DNA of 64,000 nucleotides from Anaerolineaceae bacterium (GCA_020634115.1 JACKCH010000011.1:496001-560000), one strand, 5' to 3'; numbered from the stretch's first letter, positions 44,313 through 54,154 are shown. Notes: generated by a model from the sequence alone, not told the origin. Translations and numbers: made by a program.

Positions 44313-45815
44313 ATGTTCAATTGGCTCACTAACCTGTTCGTTCCCCGACGGGGTCGCGGTCTGCGACCCGCTCCTCATCTGGAAGCCGTCGCCCGTCACA
44401 ACGCCTTCGCCTGGCCGAATCTGGCCGAAACCGGGGCGCAAACCCACGTCTACAGCCAATCCCCCTGGGTGTTTGTCGCCATCAACCGCATCGCCGAAGC
44501 CGCCGCCCTTGTTCCGCTGCGGGTGCTGCGCCTGGAAGGAGAACGCCGGGTTGAGGTGCAGAATCATCCCCTGGAAACCCTGCTGGACGCGCCGAACCCG
44601 TATCTCAGCCGTTTTGAACTCATCGAACAGACCATCGGCATGTTGGAACTCACGGGCAACGCTTACTGGTTCCTGGCGGGGGATGCTGCCGGTGTCCCGG
44701 CGCAAATCTGGCCGCTGCGCCCGGATCGCGTGAGCATCGTGCCTGATCCACTCGAATCGGTGAAAGGCTATCTTTATGAGATTGACGGCCAGCGTATCCC
44801 GCTTGACCCGGTGGAAGTGGTTCACTTCAAACGCTGGCATCCCGCCAACGACTATTACGGCCTCTCCGCGTTGGAAGCGGCGCGTCTTGCTGTGCAGAGT
44901 GACCGGGCGATGGCGCAGTGGAATTACAACACGTTCGGGCAGGATAACGGTGTCCCGGCGGGGATTGTCAGCATTCAGGGGGGAGTCTCCGACGCGGACT
45001 ACGAACGTGTCAAGCGCGAGTGGCGGGCGAGTTTCGGCGGGGGACAGCGGCGCACGGCGGTACTGCGCGGCGAGGCGATTCAGTGGCAGAACATCGGCCT
45101 CAACCACAACGAACTCGACTTCCTCAAAGGACGTGAAGCCCATCGTGACGCGATTCTCAACATTTTCGGGATTCCTGTAGGTCTTATCAGTCACAACGCA
45201 ACGGAGGCCAACGCCACTGTCGCCGAACGCCAGTTCATCGAGCGCACGCTGTGGCCGAAACTTGTGCGCCTCTCACAGAAGATCACCCAGGAGCTGCTGC
45301 CGTTCTGGCCGGGGACGCACCAGGTCATTTTCGAGGATATCCGCCCCACCGACACCCAGGCGCGTCTGGAAGAAATCCGTACCGCCTACCCGGTGCTGAC
45401 CATCAATGAGATTCGCCAGCGATACTTCCAACTCCCCGCCGTGACCTGGGGCGAAATGGCTGTCGAGTCTTCAGTGGTCAGTTCTCAGTCGTCAGATTCC
45501 GGCAATCAACCTGCAACCATAAAGGCTGATAACACGCCGGGCGAGGCAGGCCATCGCCCCTACACAGCACTTTCCACTGTTCCTCAAGACACAACACTCA
45601 AGACTCAGGACTGTATTGATGAACTCGCTCGCTGGGAACGCTTCACGCTCAAACGGTGGGGACAGGCCAACCCGCGCCCGTTTGAGGTGCGCGCCCTGCC
45701 CGACGAACTCGCCTTTGAAATCACGGCGGAACTCTTAGGGGCTGACACACCGGAAGCCGCCCGCGCCGTCTTCCACAGCGCACGGGAACGGCTGGCAGGG
45801 CTCGAAACGCCCTGA
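44313..45815 (+). CDS. Orphan phage portal protein (HK97-type)
   Basis: 500 residues from the ATG at 44313 (MFNWLTNLFVPRRG); a longer frame opens at 44151. Portal-family landmarks are VYSQSPWVFVAINRIAEAAALVPLRVL, a LTGNAYWFLAGD-type motif, IWPLRPDRVSIVPD, and GLSALEAARLAVQSDRAM. EANATVAERQFIERTLWPKLVRLSQKITQELLPFW is a near-signature of phage portals. In a phage, portals form the 12-mer DNA gate of the head. No terminase, protease, capsid or tail gene is near. Residues about 385-434 come from inserted intergenic-type repeat DNA (45467-45613) that keeps the frame. A decayed piece of a second copy is at 58687. It is a domesticated or dying phage relic. Confidence 0.88.
   Translation: MFNWLTNLFVPRRGRGLRPAPHLEAVARHNAFAWPNLAETGAQTHVYSQSPWVFVAINRIAEAAALVPLRVLRLEGERRVEVQNHPLETLLDAPNPYLSRFELIEQTIGMLELTGNAYWFLAGDAAGVPAQIWPLRPDRVSIVPDPLESVKGYLYEIDGQRIPLDPVEVVHFKRWHPANDYYGLSALEAARLAVQSDRAMAQWNYNTFGQDNGVPAGIVSIQGGVSDADYERVKREWRASFGGGQRRTAVLRGEAIQWQNIGLNHNELDFLKGREAHRDAILNIFGIPVGLISHNATEANATVAERQFIERTLWPKLVRLSQKITQELLPFWPGTHQVIFEDIRPTDTQARLEEIRTAYPVLTINEIRQRYFQLPAVTWGEMAVESSVVSSQSSDSGNQPATIKADNTPGEAGHRPYTALSTVPQDTTLKTQDCIDELARWERFTLKRWGQANPRPFEVRALPDELAFEITAELLGADTPEAARAVFHSARERLAGLETP
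45467..45613. repeat. Intergenic-type repeat sequence inside the portal reading frame
   Basis: The 147-bp stretch contains TCAGTGGTCAGTTCTCAGT units, the palindromic module GGGCGAGGCAGGCCATCGCC (reverse of the TGTAGGGGCGA module at 10267) and CTCAAGACTCAGGACTG. It translates as the low-complexity linker VVSSQSSDSGNQ and onwards without a stop. Confidence 0.65.
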
Positions 45816-45870
45816 GAAACGCTGAATACGGCATGTGTATCGGTGCTTGAGAACTATCCGATTACTACCC

Positions 45871-45900
45871 AATAGCCCCATGGCTGGTCATGGGGCTATT
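45871..45900. terminator. Hairpin downstream of the portal gene
   Basis: AATAGCCCCATG and CATGGGGCTATT form a perfect 12-bp stem with a 6-base loop, 55 bp after the portal stop. There is no T-run. The rest of the gap 45816-46162 shows nothing else supportable apart from a 10-base inverted pair, GGTAGTGGTG (near 45983) and CACCACTACC (near 46118). Confidence 0.55.
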
Positions 45901-46162
45901 GGCGCTCGAAAGGACTCCAATCAATATGGAAAAAGATAGGATTTTGCAACCAAAGCGTGCCAACCCTGGTGCAACGTGTTATGGTAGTGGTGAAATATTG
46001 ACTGATGCCCCAATCCCGATGGATTAGTCGGCTATTCTATCCCCTCCTATTGAGGGAAGCTTGAACCGTTTCCTGGCCCATGAATTCGACGGCTGAAAGA
46101 TTATCAGCCAGCATCTCACCACTACCGATATTTCATCGGCAAACTCGCTAAAGGAGGCCGAG

Positions 46163-47692
46163 ATGATAGAAAAATACAGATGGTATCTCATTTGTTTATT
46201 TATCATCGTGGTAGTAAGTAGCGTCTTTCCTGTTTATGCACAAACTGGGAGTTCTACACCAACACCGTTATACCAGGATGGGCGAGTACTGCTGGAAGAT
46301 GATTTCGAAGATGGGGATGCTCGCGGTTGGGTGCTGGGGAACAACTGGGGCGTCGTGCAGGATGACGAGGGCAACTATGTACTGGAAGCCAGAAATTCAG
46401 ACTATGCAGAGGCCCGGCGTGGTGAAACCTCCTGGTATAACTATGCTCTTGAATTCCGAGCAAAAATTATACAGAGAAGTACGGTGGCAGAGATACAGGC
46501 ACTTTTTCGAAACGATCCAAGTCGTAAGGGTTGCCAGCGTTTTCGGCTTCTTTTAGGCGAAGACACCACGACAGAACTCTCCGCTGACGCTTTAGGCGAT
46601 GCGCTATGGAATTGTTTTGGTCAGCAGACTAACTCGGATGCGGTGGTTTATATTCCCAATAAATGGTATTCCATCAGAATTGAGGCCTTCCAGGCGCAAA
46701 TTCGCGTCTATATAGACGGTGAGTTGGTGATTACACTTGATAACGATGAGCCTTTATACAGTGGGGCGATTGGATTTATAGGGACGTCTGGGGCCATCAC
46801 CAATTATGACAACGTGCGTGTTATTGAGTTGATTCCTTTCGGTGCGGACGCCGCCGCGCCACCACTCCCGACTCCTACAGCGGCACCACCGATTGTCAGC
46901 GTCGCCGATAATACACTGTTTGCGGAGGACTTCCAGGCTGACGCTTTCCTTGATATGCGGACGAGTGGGAATTGGTATGTTGAAACGGATAGCTCCGGCA
47001 ATCGTTTTCTGTGCAATGAATCGAGTGACAACTGGCTGGCTATTAATTTGGGTGACGCAACCTGGCGTGATTACACGGTAGAGATGCGCCTGAAATTTCG
47101 CTCCTTTAGTGGCACGAATTCACTAAATCCCGATTTCACCCGTGACGATTTTGGGCTTCAGTTTCGCGTCGGCGCTAACCGGCATTATGTGGGTACGATC
47201 TGGATTTCAGAACCAAGCAGTGGTGTCGGGTTAGGATATGTTGAATCGGAAATTTGGGATGGTTTCATAGCGAGAGGATTGGATTTCACGGTCAATACCT
47301 GGTATACCTTGCATGCCGAAGCACTGGGCGACTTGCTACGCTGGTATATCAACGGGAGGCTGACGCTGCTTGCCCACGATACTCGAAGTACCAATGGAAG
47401 TATAGGAATCTACATTAGTCCCAACTCGGAAATTTGCATTGACGACATCACTGTTCAGGAAGTCCATGTCTTTGTCCCGGAGCGTTACATTACGGTTAAG
47501 GTCGCGTCAGCCAACTTGCGGAGCGGCCCCGGCACAGAGTTCGAGCAGATGGGAGTAGCTTCAGCGGGTGCGAGCTTCCCGGTAGTGACGGAATCCGGCG
47601 AGGGAGATAACCTGTGGTACCAAGTCCTGCTGCCATTTGGGGAACAAGCATGGATCCGTTCCGATCTGGTAATCGCTTCCGATGGGCCATAA
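46163..47692 (+). CDS. Secreted protein with two concanavalin-like domains and an SH3b tail
   Basis: 509 residues, start preceded by AAAGGAGG. A signal peptide (WYLICLFIIVVVSSVFPVYA) is followed by two similar jelly-roll-type domains. The first (about 40-225) opens VLLEDDFEDGDARGWVLGNNWGVVQDDEGNYVLEA, and the second (about 250-435) opens LFAEDFQADAFLDMRTSGNWYVETDSSGNRF. Each closes with a strand run of the kind INGRLTLLAHDTRSTNGSIGIYISPN. The LamG/DUF1080-like pattern suggests carbohydrate or wall-polymer binding. The C-terminal SH3b domain (VKVASANLRSGPGTEFEQMG...AWIRSDLV) resembles those at 42.2 and 58.2 kb. No catalytic residues are recognised. It is probably a surface adhesin or binding protein. 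Confidence 0.8.
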   Translation: MIEKYRWYLICLFIIVVVSSVFPVYAQTGSSTPTPLYQDGRVLLEDDFEDGDARGWVLGNNWGVVQDDEGNYVLEARNSDYAEARRGETSWYNYALEFRAKIIQRSTVAEIQALFRNDPSRKGCQRFRLLLGEDTTTELSADALGDALWNCFGQQTNSDAVVYIPNKWYSIRIEAFQAQIRVYIDGELVITLDNDEPLYSGAIGFIGTSGAITNYDNVRVIELIPFGADAAAPPLPTPTAAPPIVSVADNTLFAEDFQADAFLDMRTSGNWYVETDSSGNRFLCNESSDNWLAINLGDATWRDYTVEMRLKFRSFSGTNSLNPDFTRDDFGLQFRVGANRHYVGTIWISEPSSGVGLGYVESEIWDGFIARGLDFTVNTWYTLHAEALGDLLRWYINGRLTLLAHDTRSTNGSIGIYISPNSEICIDDITVQEVHVFVPERYITVKVASANLRSGPGTEFEQMGVASAGASFPVVTESGEGDNLWYQVLLPFGEQAWIRSDLVIASDGP

Positions 47693-47758
47693 AAGTCAAG
47701 CGTAGGATTTTCGTTTTCTGCTTACAAACTAGTGGACTACTGCCGCAAGTCCTTTTGA

Positions 47759-50700
47759 TTAAGAGCCATTGTTAACCGATTCTGGCAAGCCGTTAAGGGC
47801 AAAACTGGCCCAATAATACACCTGTGGATAACGTTCGCGGGTCTCTAGCATGGCATCCCGCAGCGCTTCAGCATCGTTGAGATGGGTCGCTCGCGCTCGC
47901 ATATAAGCCACCAACAGCGTCGCCGTCGCTGCATCATCAACCTGCCACAAGCTGGAGACCACTTTTTCTGCGCCCGCCGCGAAAAAGGCCCGGTTCAGCA
48001 GCCCGAAATCCTCGCCATCGCCCCCGCTGCCGGTCTCGCAGCCACTGAGTACCACCAGTTCTGTCCCCTCAGCAAGGTCTAAACCATAGACCTCGCGTAC
48101 CTCCAAGCGCCCATCATTATCATCATCCTCACGCAGGTAGATAACACTATAGAGCGGTGCAAACGGGTCTAATTCAGCGTGAGCGCTGATATGCAGCACC
48201 CGACTACCGGGTACAGCTTGCCGTAACTCCGTTTCGCTGGCATTTAGGATTGGCGTAATAGAGAACAAATCAGCGATGTCGAGCGCTTCCAGATTGGCAT
48301 GGGTCAAAAGCGGAAGCCCGGGAGCATTGGATTGTGCCAATACCAGAGCCGGTGAACTGCTGGCTGGTTCTTTGCGCTGGCTGAGAAGCACCAGAGCGGT
48401 AGCGCTGGGAACCATACTGATAGAATAGTCGTTAATCAGGTAATGTTCATCGGGCGCTTGCAGGGCGGCAAAAGGGACATAGTTCAATGGCCCATCAGGC
48501 GAGATAATCAAGTGTGATGTCGTGAGGTGATCGGCAATTGGAGTGATAAGGCGGTCATATAGATTGCGCAGCACAAGAGTATTATTCAGACGGTCAGCAG
48601 CAAAGGTATCATTCCACTCAGCAATCTCCTCAGCGGTCACGTCGAGGAAGACAGCATCCAGGCCGTGCGCGGTAATCAGGAAGACCACGCTTTTGCGAAT
48701 CTCATTATGTCTGCCAAAATCGAGGCTGGCGCTAATCACATAAACCAGTAGCGTTGTGTCATCGGGGATGGCGGCTTGAATCCGTTCCAGTGTTGCCGTC
48801 TGGAAAGACAGTTCGCGTTCCAGAAAACCACCCTGAAGTTGCATGGTATCCAGATGAAGATCATAGTCACGGCGGGCATCATCAAGCGCCTGTTCAGCAG
48901 CCTGAATAGAATCGCGTGTTGCGCTCAGGTCTTGCTTCAGACTGTCTACCACGTCCTGCGCCTCTTGCAGCCGCAAGCGGAGTTCCTGTTCGCGCTGTAA
49001 CAAACTCTGGTCAGCATTGGCACGGAAGTCAATCCCCCCCGACTGAAGCTGATTCCGCGTCAGAATGGCCCGTCCGCGTTCAGCATAATCCAGCGCCAAC
49101 ACGGGATCGTCATTTTGAGCCAGCAGCACGGCTAGACGCTGATAGGCCATCCGATTTTGAAACTGCTGCGAGAGATTCGTTATGGCGGTATCTAATGCGC
49201 CACCCGAAACAACTTGCTCAGATGTCTCGGTGACCATCTCGTATGCTGCTATCGCACGATCTCGCTGGCCGGTTGCCTCATAAAGCATCCCACGCAAAAC
49301 CCGTGCCAGCATCAAGTTGGCTTCGTCATTCACCGTCTCTCGGATCATAATCGCCTGGTCAAACAGCGCCAGCGCCTGGTCATAGTCGCCATCTTCCCAG
49401 GCCATCATGGCGAAAGCCACCAGCACGGTACTCTCGCCCGCTGGGTCGCCAACCTGCCGGTGGATCGCCAGCGCCTGATCAAATGTATCTTTTGCAAGAT
49501 CGCGCTGCCCCTGGTCTGAATAAATTCCGGCCATCCAGGTCAGAGTCCACCCTTTGCCACCTTGATTATCGCGTTCATCCATAATTGCCAACGCTTCTTC
49601 GTAGAACGCCAATGCCTGACTGGTTTCCCCCTGCACTCGGTAAATCCCGGCTATATCGGCCAGCGTCTGACCTTGAACGCGATGGATGCCTAACTGCTGG
49701 GCAAGCTCCAGCGCCTGACTCAGATAATCCAACGCCAGAGTAGTACGCCCTTGAGACTGATACAATTGCCCGATGAGATCAAGCGTGTTGGCTTCGCCCA
49801 TTTGATCGCTACTTGCACGCTGAATCGCCAACGCCTGATCGTAGTAATCCAGTGCCTGGCCGGATTTTCCCTGCCGTTGATACAGTAGCCCTATACTGGT
49901 AAGCGTGTTGGCCGCGTCTATTGGTACGTTTGTTTCCTTTTGAAGGTTCCATGCCTGATTAAAGGCATCCAGCGCCTCGGTATATTGCCCTTGACCGGTA
50001 TAAATCTGTCCTAGCCGGGCGAGTACCAGAGCCACATCAGTCTGGCTGCCATATTCCCGCGCAACTTCAAAAGCCTGGTTAAGTGTGTCCAATGCCAGGG
50101 ATTCCCGTCCTGAGATCATGTACACAGTCCCCAGATGGGTGAGGATCAGACTTTCGCCTGAATGATTACCAATCCGCCGCTGAATCACTAACCCTTCATT
50201 GAAGGCGGCCAGCGACTGGTCGTATTGGCCCTGAAATGAATAGAGTAGACCGATGTTGGTCAAATTCATGCCAGCGCTGGCAAAATCCTCTATCTCCTGC
50301 TGAATAATCAGAGCTTGATTGTAGAAGTCCAGAGCTTCATCATAGGCTGCATTTTCAGAGTATATTGACCCCATCTCCAAAAGGGTGGCGGCCTGACCCT
50401 TTCGATCCTCAATCTCCTGCTGAATAGTCAGGAGTTGATGATAATCGGCTAGCGACTGGTCATCTTGTTTTAGAGCATGATGGATACGCCCAAGATTGAG
50501 AAGCGTTGTAACCAGGCCAGTTTGATCGTTTGTCGCCTGCCGGATCGCTAAAGCCTGCATGTAATAATCAAGCGCCGTGTCGGGTTGTTCCCAATCGCGG
50601 TACACATCACCAATATTATTGAGTGCCCCGCTCTCGGTTGAACGATAACCGTTTTCCTGGGCGATTATCAGCGCCTGCTGGTTGGTCGCTAAGGCCTGCT

Positions 50701-51355
50701 CCAGATCCCCCTGGAACTCATAGACCAATCCCATGTTGAGGAGTGTCCCCGCCTGGGCTTCATCAATGCCCTCTTGCTGATAGATCGCCAGCGCCTGGGC
50801 GTAAGCATCCAACGACTCGCTATTCAGACCCAGCATCCACCTGATGTAACCGATGCGGCTCAGGGTATTGGCTTCGCCGGGGCGATTCCCAGTCTGTTGA
50901 TAAATCGCCAGTAGCTGCTGGAAGATGTCGAGCGCTTCGGCATACTGTCCATTATCCAACAGAGTTGATCCCCGTTCAGTCAGGACGCTTGCTGGATCAG
51001 CATATGTCAGAGTCATGGCTTGACTGACGGTGAGCGCGTACCAGGAAAACAGTAAATTCCCGCCGCAATCCCATAGGCCGATGTGGTACATACCGGGAGG
51101 AATGGTGTAGATGTGTTCTGTACCGGGCGCTATCGCCTCACTGTGAAGCATGTCGTCGGTGAGTGCCGGCGCTGAAGCAGGCATGATGCGAACACTGCAT
51201 ATCGTCACCGGGGACGGGTTCGCAATCGTCAGTATCACACCTTCGCCGCCGTCTTGTGCCGTCACTGATGTGACCAGCAGCAACAGCAGTACCGCAAAGA
51301 TGTGTCGCGCTGTTTTGTGGAATGTGCCGCCTATCATCATATCGACAACCGCCAT
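47759..51355 (-). CDS. Secreted TPR-CHAT caspase-like protein
   Basis: 1198 residues. A signal peptide (HIFAVLLLLLVTSVTAQ) is followed by a small beta domain (about 36-130), about 15 tetratricopeptide repeats (for example EALDIFQQLLAIYQQTGNRPGEANTLSRIGYI, about 140-770) and a coiled coil (about 800-860). A C-terminal CHAT protease domain spans about 880-1198. The catalytic dyad is present: His1059 in LHISAHAELD and Cys1106 in LSGCETG. CHAT proteases are caspase relatives, often activated by an upstream sensor. Here the TPR array is the likely ligand or partner sensor and the enzyme lies outside the cytoplasm. The ATG follows the stop of the HTH-membrane gene directly (TAGATG), so the two are made together. 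Confidence 0.9.
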   Translation of the reverse strand: MAVVDMMIGGTFHKTARHIFAVLLLLLVTSVTAQDGGEGVILTIANPSPVTICSVRIMPASAPALTDDMLHSEAIAPGTEHIYTIPPGMYHIGLWDCGGNLLFSWYALTVSQAMTLTYADPASVLTERGSTLLDNGQYAEALDIFQQLLAIYQQTGNRPGEANTLSRIGYIRWMLGLNSESLDAYAQALAIYQQEGIDEAQAGTLLNMGLVYEFQGDLEQALATNQQALIIAQENGYRSTESGALNNIGDVYRDWEQPDTALDYYMQALAIRQATNDQTGLVTTLLNLGRIHHALKQDDQSLADYHQLLTIQQEIEDRKGQAATLLEMGSIYSENAAYDEALDFYNQALIIQQEIEDFASAGMNLTNIGLLYSFQGQYDQSLAAFNEGLVIQRRIGNHSGESLILTHLGTVYMISGRESLALDTLNQAFEVAREYGSQTDVALVLARLGQIYTGQGQYTEALDAFNQAWNLQKETNVPIDAANTLTSIGLLYQRQGKSGQALDYYDQALAIQRASSDQMGEANTLDLIGQLYQSQGRTTLALDYLSQALELAQQLGIHRVQGQTLADIAGIYRVQGETSQALAFYEEALAIMDERDNQGGKGWTLTWMAGIYSDQGQRDLAKDTFDQALAIHRQVGDPAGESTVLVAFAMMAWEDGDYDQALALFDQAIMIRETVNDEANLMLARVLRGMLYEATGQRDRAIAAYEMVTETSEQVVSGGALDTAITNLSQQFQNRMAYQRLAVLLAQNDDPVLALDYAERGRAILTRNQLQSGGIDFRANADQSLLQREQELRLRLQEAQDVVDSLKQDLSATRDSIQAAEQALDDARRDYDLHLDTMQLQGGFLERELSFQTATLERIQAAIPDDTTLLVYVISASLDFGRHNEIRKSVVFLITAHGLDAVFLDVTAEEIAEWNDTFAADRLNNTLVLRNLYDRLITPIADHLTTSHLIISPDGPLNYVPFAALQAPDEHYLINDYSISMVPSATALVLLSQRKEPASSSPALVLAQSNAPGLPLLTHANLEALDIADLFSITPILNASETELRQAVPGSRVLHISAHAELDPFAPLYSVIYLREDDDNDGRLEVREVYGLDLAEGTELVVLSGCETGSGGDGEDFGLLNRAFFAAGAEKVVSSLWQVDDAATATLLVAYMRARATHLNDAEALRDAMLETRERYPQVYYWASFALNGLPESVNNGS

Positions 51356-53242
51356 CTATTGGTCGTCCTGCGCCCATGCCAGACACATATCCATACGATC
51401 CTGGCAATGCTGTAATTCGAGGCATAAACCGGCTAACTGGTTGCAAATACTCTGAAACTGTGCCTCAAAAGTGGTGTCGTCCAGGAAGCTGGCATATTGA
51501 TCCAGCGCCGCGTCATAGAGCGTAATGACCTGTCGGCTATCCGGGGTCGTCGCCGCCTCGCCCAATGCCGCGATAGCTGCATCTTCACTGCCGGGAAGAC
51601 TCAATTCCCCGGCACGCTGGAAAGCCAGGGCTGCGTTCAGCGGGCGTTCGACCCGCTGGTACAACTCGCCAAGCAGGTTGTAGGTGTTGGGGGACTGTGC
51701 CAGACTGCTGTCGGGGTAATCCGCGATGAGGGTTTGCAACCGTGCAATGGCTTCCTGATAATAACCCAATGGATTAGCCCCCGTAGGCGACATGAACCAG
51801 GGTTGGCTTAACAGCAGCGCCTGGGCATAAAGCGCCTCTGCCGAGTTTTCCCCCAGGGTATTACTCAGATTTTGCTCAATCGTACTGAGTTCTGGGAGGG
51901 GATGATAATAAAACGCTGCATTGATACTGGTGGCGACGCCCGGACCATTGGTGCAACTGTGTTCCGCTGTTTGCAGGGTGACACAGATTTCAACGGTGTA
52001 TGACACATCAGGCTCCAGATCAATCGGGAGAGCATAGTGGGCTGTTTCGCCATTTGTAACATCGTCGGCTGTGAGTTCGCCACTTTCGTGAACGATCTGG
52101 GTAGCTGATCTTACGGTCAAAGAATAAGTGGTCGCATCGAATACGGCGTTCCATTCCAGGGTGACGCGGGCGGTGCGAACTAAGGTTGCACGCGGGGCAA
52201 TCAGGTAGGGAATCGTGATATTTTCGGCTCCACCTCTTTGAATCGGCTGCGTTTGCGTTCCGATAAGCGCGACCAGCGTATTATCCGAGGCGGACGATGA
52301 GCAGGAGAGTGTGTTGGTGGTGGATAAATCCCCGCTGGAAAACTTCTGCACTGTTCCGTTAGGGCATAAAACACGCATTGTCATTTCTTCGGCCAGAATC
52401 TGATCTGCCGGAGCTAACTGTGTGCCAGGGAGTACCGGTTGTTCGGTATTCCAACCCTCTCTCAGGAAGAGAACGGTTCCCTGAGTCTCCAATACGACCA
52501 CAGCCGGTTCGACATCCGTGACCGCTAAAGCCACACTGGGCGCGGAAGGCACATTCCAAACAACCTGGGAGATAACCAATAATCCAACGATAACCAGGAT
52601 TGTAGCAACTGCACTGGCAAGACCGATCACCGCGTATCTTGGATTTTGAGATTGGGTTTGGAATAACGCTTGACTGATGCGTTGAAACAAATTAGGCGCG
52701 GGTTTCGGTTGGGGAATTGCACCCCCTCCCATCCCAGTGACCAGTACTTCAAAAAGGGTCTTTCCTTCTTCAATCCCGCCTAGCTGCGTAACCGTCTTGG
52801 TTTCAAATTGAATCACCTTTGCCAGCGCACGGGTGTATCGGTCTTGATCTTTTTCAAGGGCTGTATTGAAAAGATCAGCGAGCATCTGAGCGTATTGCCC
52901 GACCTCCAAACCCTCGTCTTTCGTGTTTTTACGCTCCATGTATTCCAAAATTCCAAACCTATCGTTGACATCACAGATATAGGCTACAACCAGATCACGT
53001 TCCTCTTGCGAGGTGCAATTCAGGGCTTTGGCAAGCTTCTCCACGTCTTCCACGTTGGTAGGCAGACGACTACTGCTCTCGTACTTCTCAATGGTCTCAG
53101 GTGCACAATCCACTCGTCGTGCCAGTTCATTCCTCGTAACCCTTTTGCCATGTTGGGTTCGTTTAGATTCGCGGGTGCGCTGGAGGGCATTACCAAATCG
53201 CTCCGTACAGGCGTCTACAAAGTTTAGTTGTGTCATTGCCAT
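51356..53242 (-). CDS. Membrane-spanning HTH protein with extracytoplasmic FecR-like region
   Basis: 628 residues. An XRE-type helix-turn-helix lies at about 20-80 (RVTRNELARRVDCAPETIEKYESSSRLP), then a helical cytoplasmic region (90-200) and a single membrane helix (about 204-229, AVIGLASAVATILVIVGLLVIS). Outside the membrane there is a FecR-like beta domain (VVVLETQGTVLFLREGWNTEQPVLPGTQLAPADQIL), a fibronectin-like segment (TARVTLEWNAVFDATTYSLTV) and C-terminal TPR-like helices. It could bind DNA inside the cell in response to an outside signal. It is upstream of and touching the CHAT gene, and its TPR tail could dock with the TPRs of that protease. Regulated cleavage is an inference. Confidence 0.82.
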   Translation of the reverse strand: MAMTQLNFVDACTERFGNALQRTRESKRTQHGKRVTRNELARRVDCAPETIEKYESSSRLPTNVEDVEKLAKALNCTSQEERDLVVAYICDVNDRFGILEYMERKNTKDEGLEVGQYAQMLADLFNTALEKDQDRYTRALAKVIQFETKTVTQLGGIEEGKTLFEVLVTGMGGGAIPQPKPAPNLFQRISQALFQTQSQNPRYAVIGLASAVATILVIVGLLVISQVVWNVPSAPSVALAVTDVEPAVVVLETQGTVLFLREGWNTEQPVLPGTQLAPADQILAEEMTMRVLCPNGTVQKFSSGDLSTTNTLSCSSSASDNTLVALIGTQTQPIQRGGAENITIPYLIAPRATLVRTARVTLEWNAVFDATTYSLTVRSATQIVHESGELTADDVTNGETAHYALPIDLEPDVSYTVEICVTLQTAEHSCTNGPGVATSINAAFYYHPLPELSTIEQNLSNTLGENSAEALYAQALLLSQPWFMSPTGANPLGYYQEAIARLQTLIADYPDSSLAQSPNTYNLLGELYQRVERPLNAALAFQRAGELSLPGSEDAAIAALGEAATTPDSRQVITLYDAALDQYASFLDDTTFEAQFQSICNQLAGLCLELQHCQDRMDMCLAWAQDDQ

Positions 53243-53412
53243 TGTATTTCAGCCTTTTTCTTCAAAATGCCCCCACTTCTGTAGGACTACGGAGATGGGG
53301 GACAAAGAGGAACCCGAGATGAAATATACTGCGAGTAGATTATATCGCTTTATGAGATGTTGTGCATCGTAAGCGTGTGTTTAATAACTAATTTTCACCT
53401 TGAAGGGACAAA

Positions 53413-54024
53413 ATGATGTGGGCGTTTATGTTTACGGATATTGAAAATTCCACCGATTTCCTGCGTCAGGATGAGCAAGCCGCTGCTCAGGCAATCTTCA
53501 ATCATCGCAACGTTGTGCGCCGCTGTGTCAAGGCTCACGGCGGGCGGGTGATTAACACCACTGGCGACGGGGTATTGGCTGCATATCCGTTCACCACTGT
53601 CCACAAAGCGCGGCCTTTGGAATGTGCCGTAGCCCTCCAATCACGCTTCCAGCAGCGCACGGACAAACAGGTAGATGAATTACGCCTTCGCATCACCATC
53701 CATTGTGGGCGTGCCATGTATGCCGAGGGGGACTTCATTGGTCTGGCGGTTAACCTGACTCAGCGGATGCTTGGCCTTGCTAAAGGCGGCCAGATTCTCG
53801 TCACGCCGGAAGCAATGGTGCATTTTCCACCTTCCACTGAAATGCAAATCCATGATCGCGGCTTTCACAAACTCAAAGGGTTTGGTGACGCCTTGCAGCA
53901 AGTCCTTGAAATCCAATATGCCGATGCGATTTCACCACGCAGCAGAGTCAATCGGGATCATCTGCGTTCGGCGGGACAGCAGGACACAACCATTGAACAT
54001 CCGTCTTTGGCCTGGATTGGATGA
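53413..54024 (+). CDS. Stand-alone class III nucleotide cyclase domain
   Basis: 203 residues, only the catalytic domain plus a short tail. The metal Asps are present (MFTDIENST and NTTGDGVLAAY), and Asn and Arg of AVNLTQRM are kept. The purine-pocket Lys is Asn (in VINTTGD) and the pocket Asp is Leu (IGLAVN), so the nucleotide specificity is uncertain. This TGDG subgroup is often found fused to regulators; here it is free. It is divergent from the HTH-membrane gene across 170 bp and precedes the lipoprotein operon by 130 bp. The start follows AAGGGA. Confidence 0.88.
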   Translation: MMWAFMFTDIENSTDFLRQDEQAAAQAIFNHRNVVRRCVKAHGGRVINTTGDGVLAAYPFTTVHKARPLECAVALQSRFQQRTDKQVDELRLRITIHCGRAMYAEGDFIGLAVNLTQRMLGLAKGGQILVTPEAMVHFPPSTEMQIHDRGFHKLKGFGDALQQVLEIQYADAISPRSRVNRDHLRSAGQQDTTIEHPSLAWIG

Positions 54025-54154
54025 AAGGAAAAGAACGATCGAGTTTGTTCGTTCACTACAAAACTCATTTAAGTCATTTAAGAGGAGGATTTCCATGAAA
54101 GCTGAACTGTCGTTTGCAGTACGATCCCCATTCGCCTTTTTAGAGGAGATAACC

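Noticed and set aside
43894..45900. An intact prophage around the portal gene
   Set aside because: No terminase, protease, major capsid, tail, integrase or att-like repeats are seen within 10 kb on either side.
45816..46162. A tRNA or small RNA gene in the gap after the portal gene
   Set aside because: No cloverleaf with a T-loop GTTCGA-type motif can be formed; only a hairpin and a weak inverted pair are seen.
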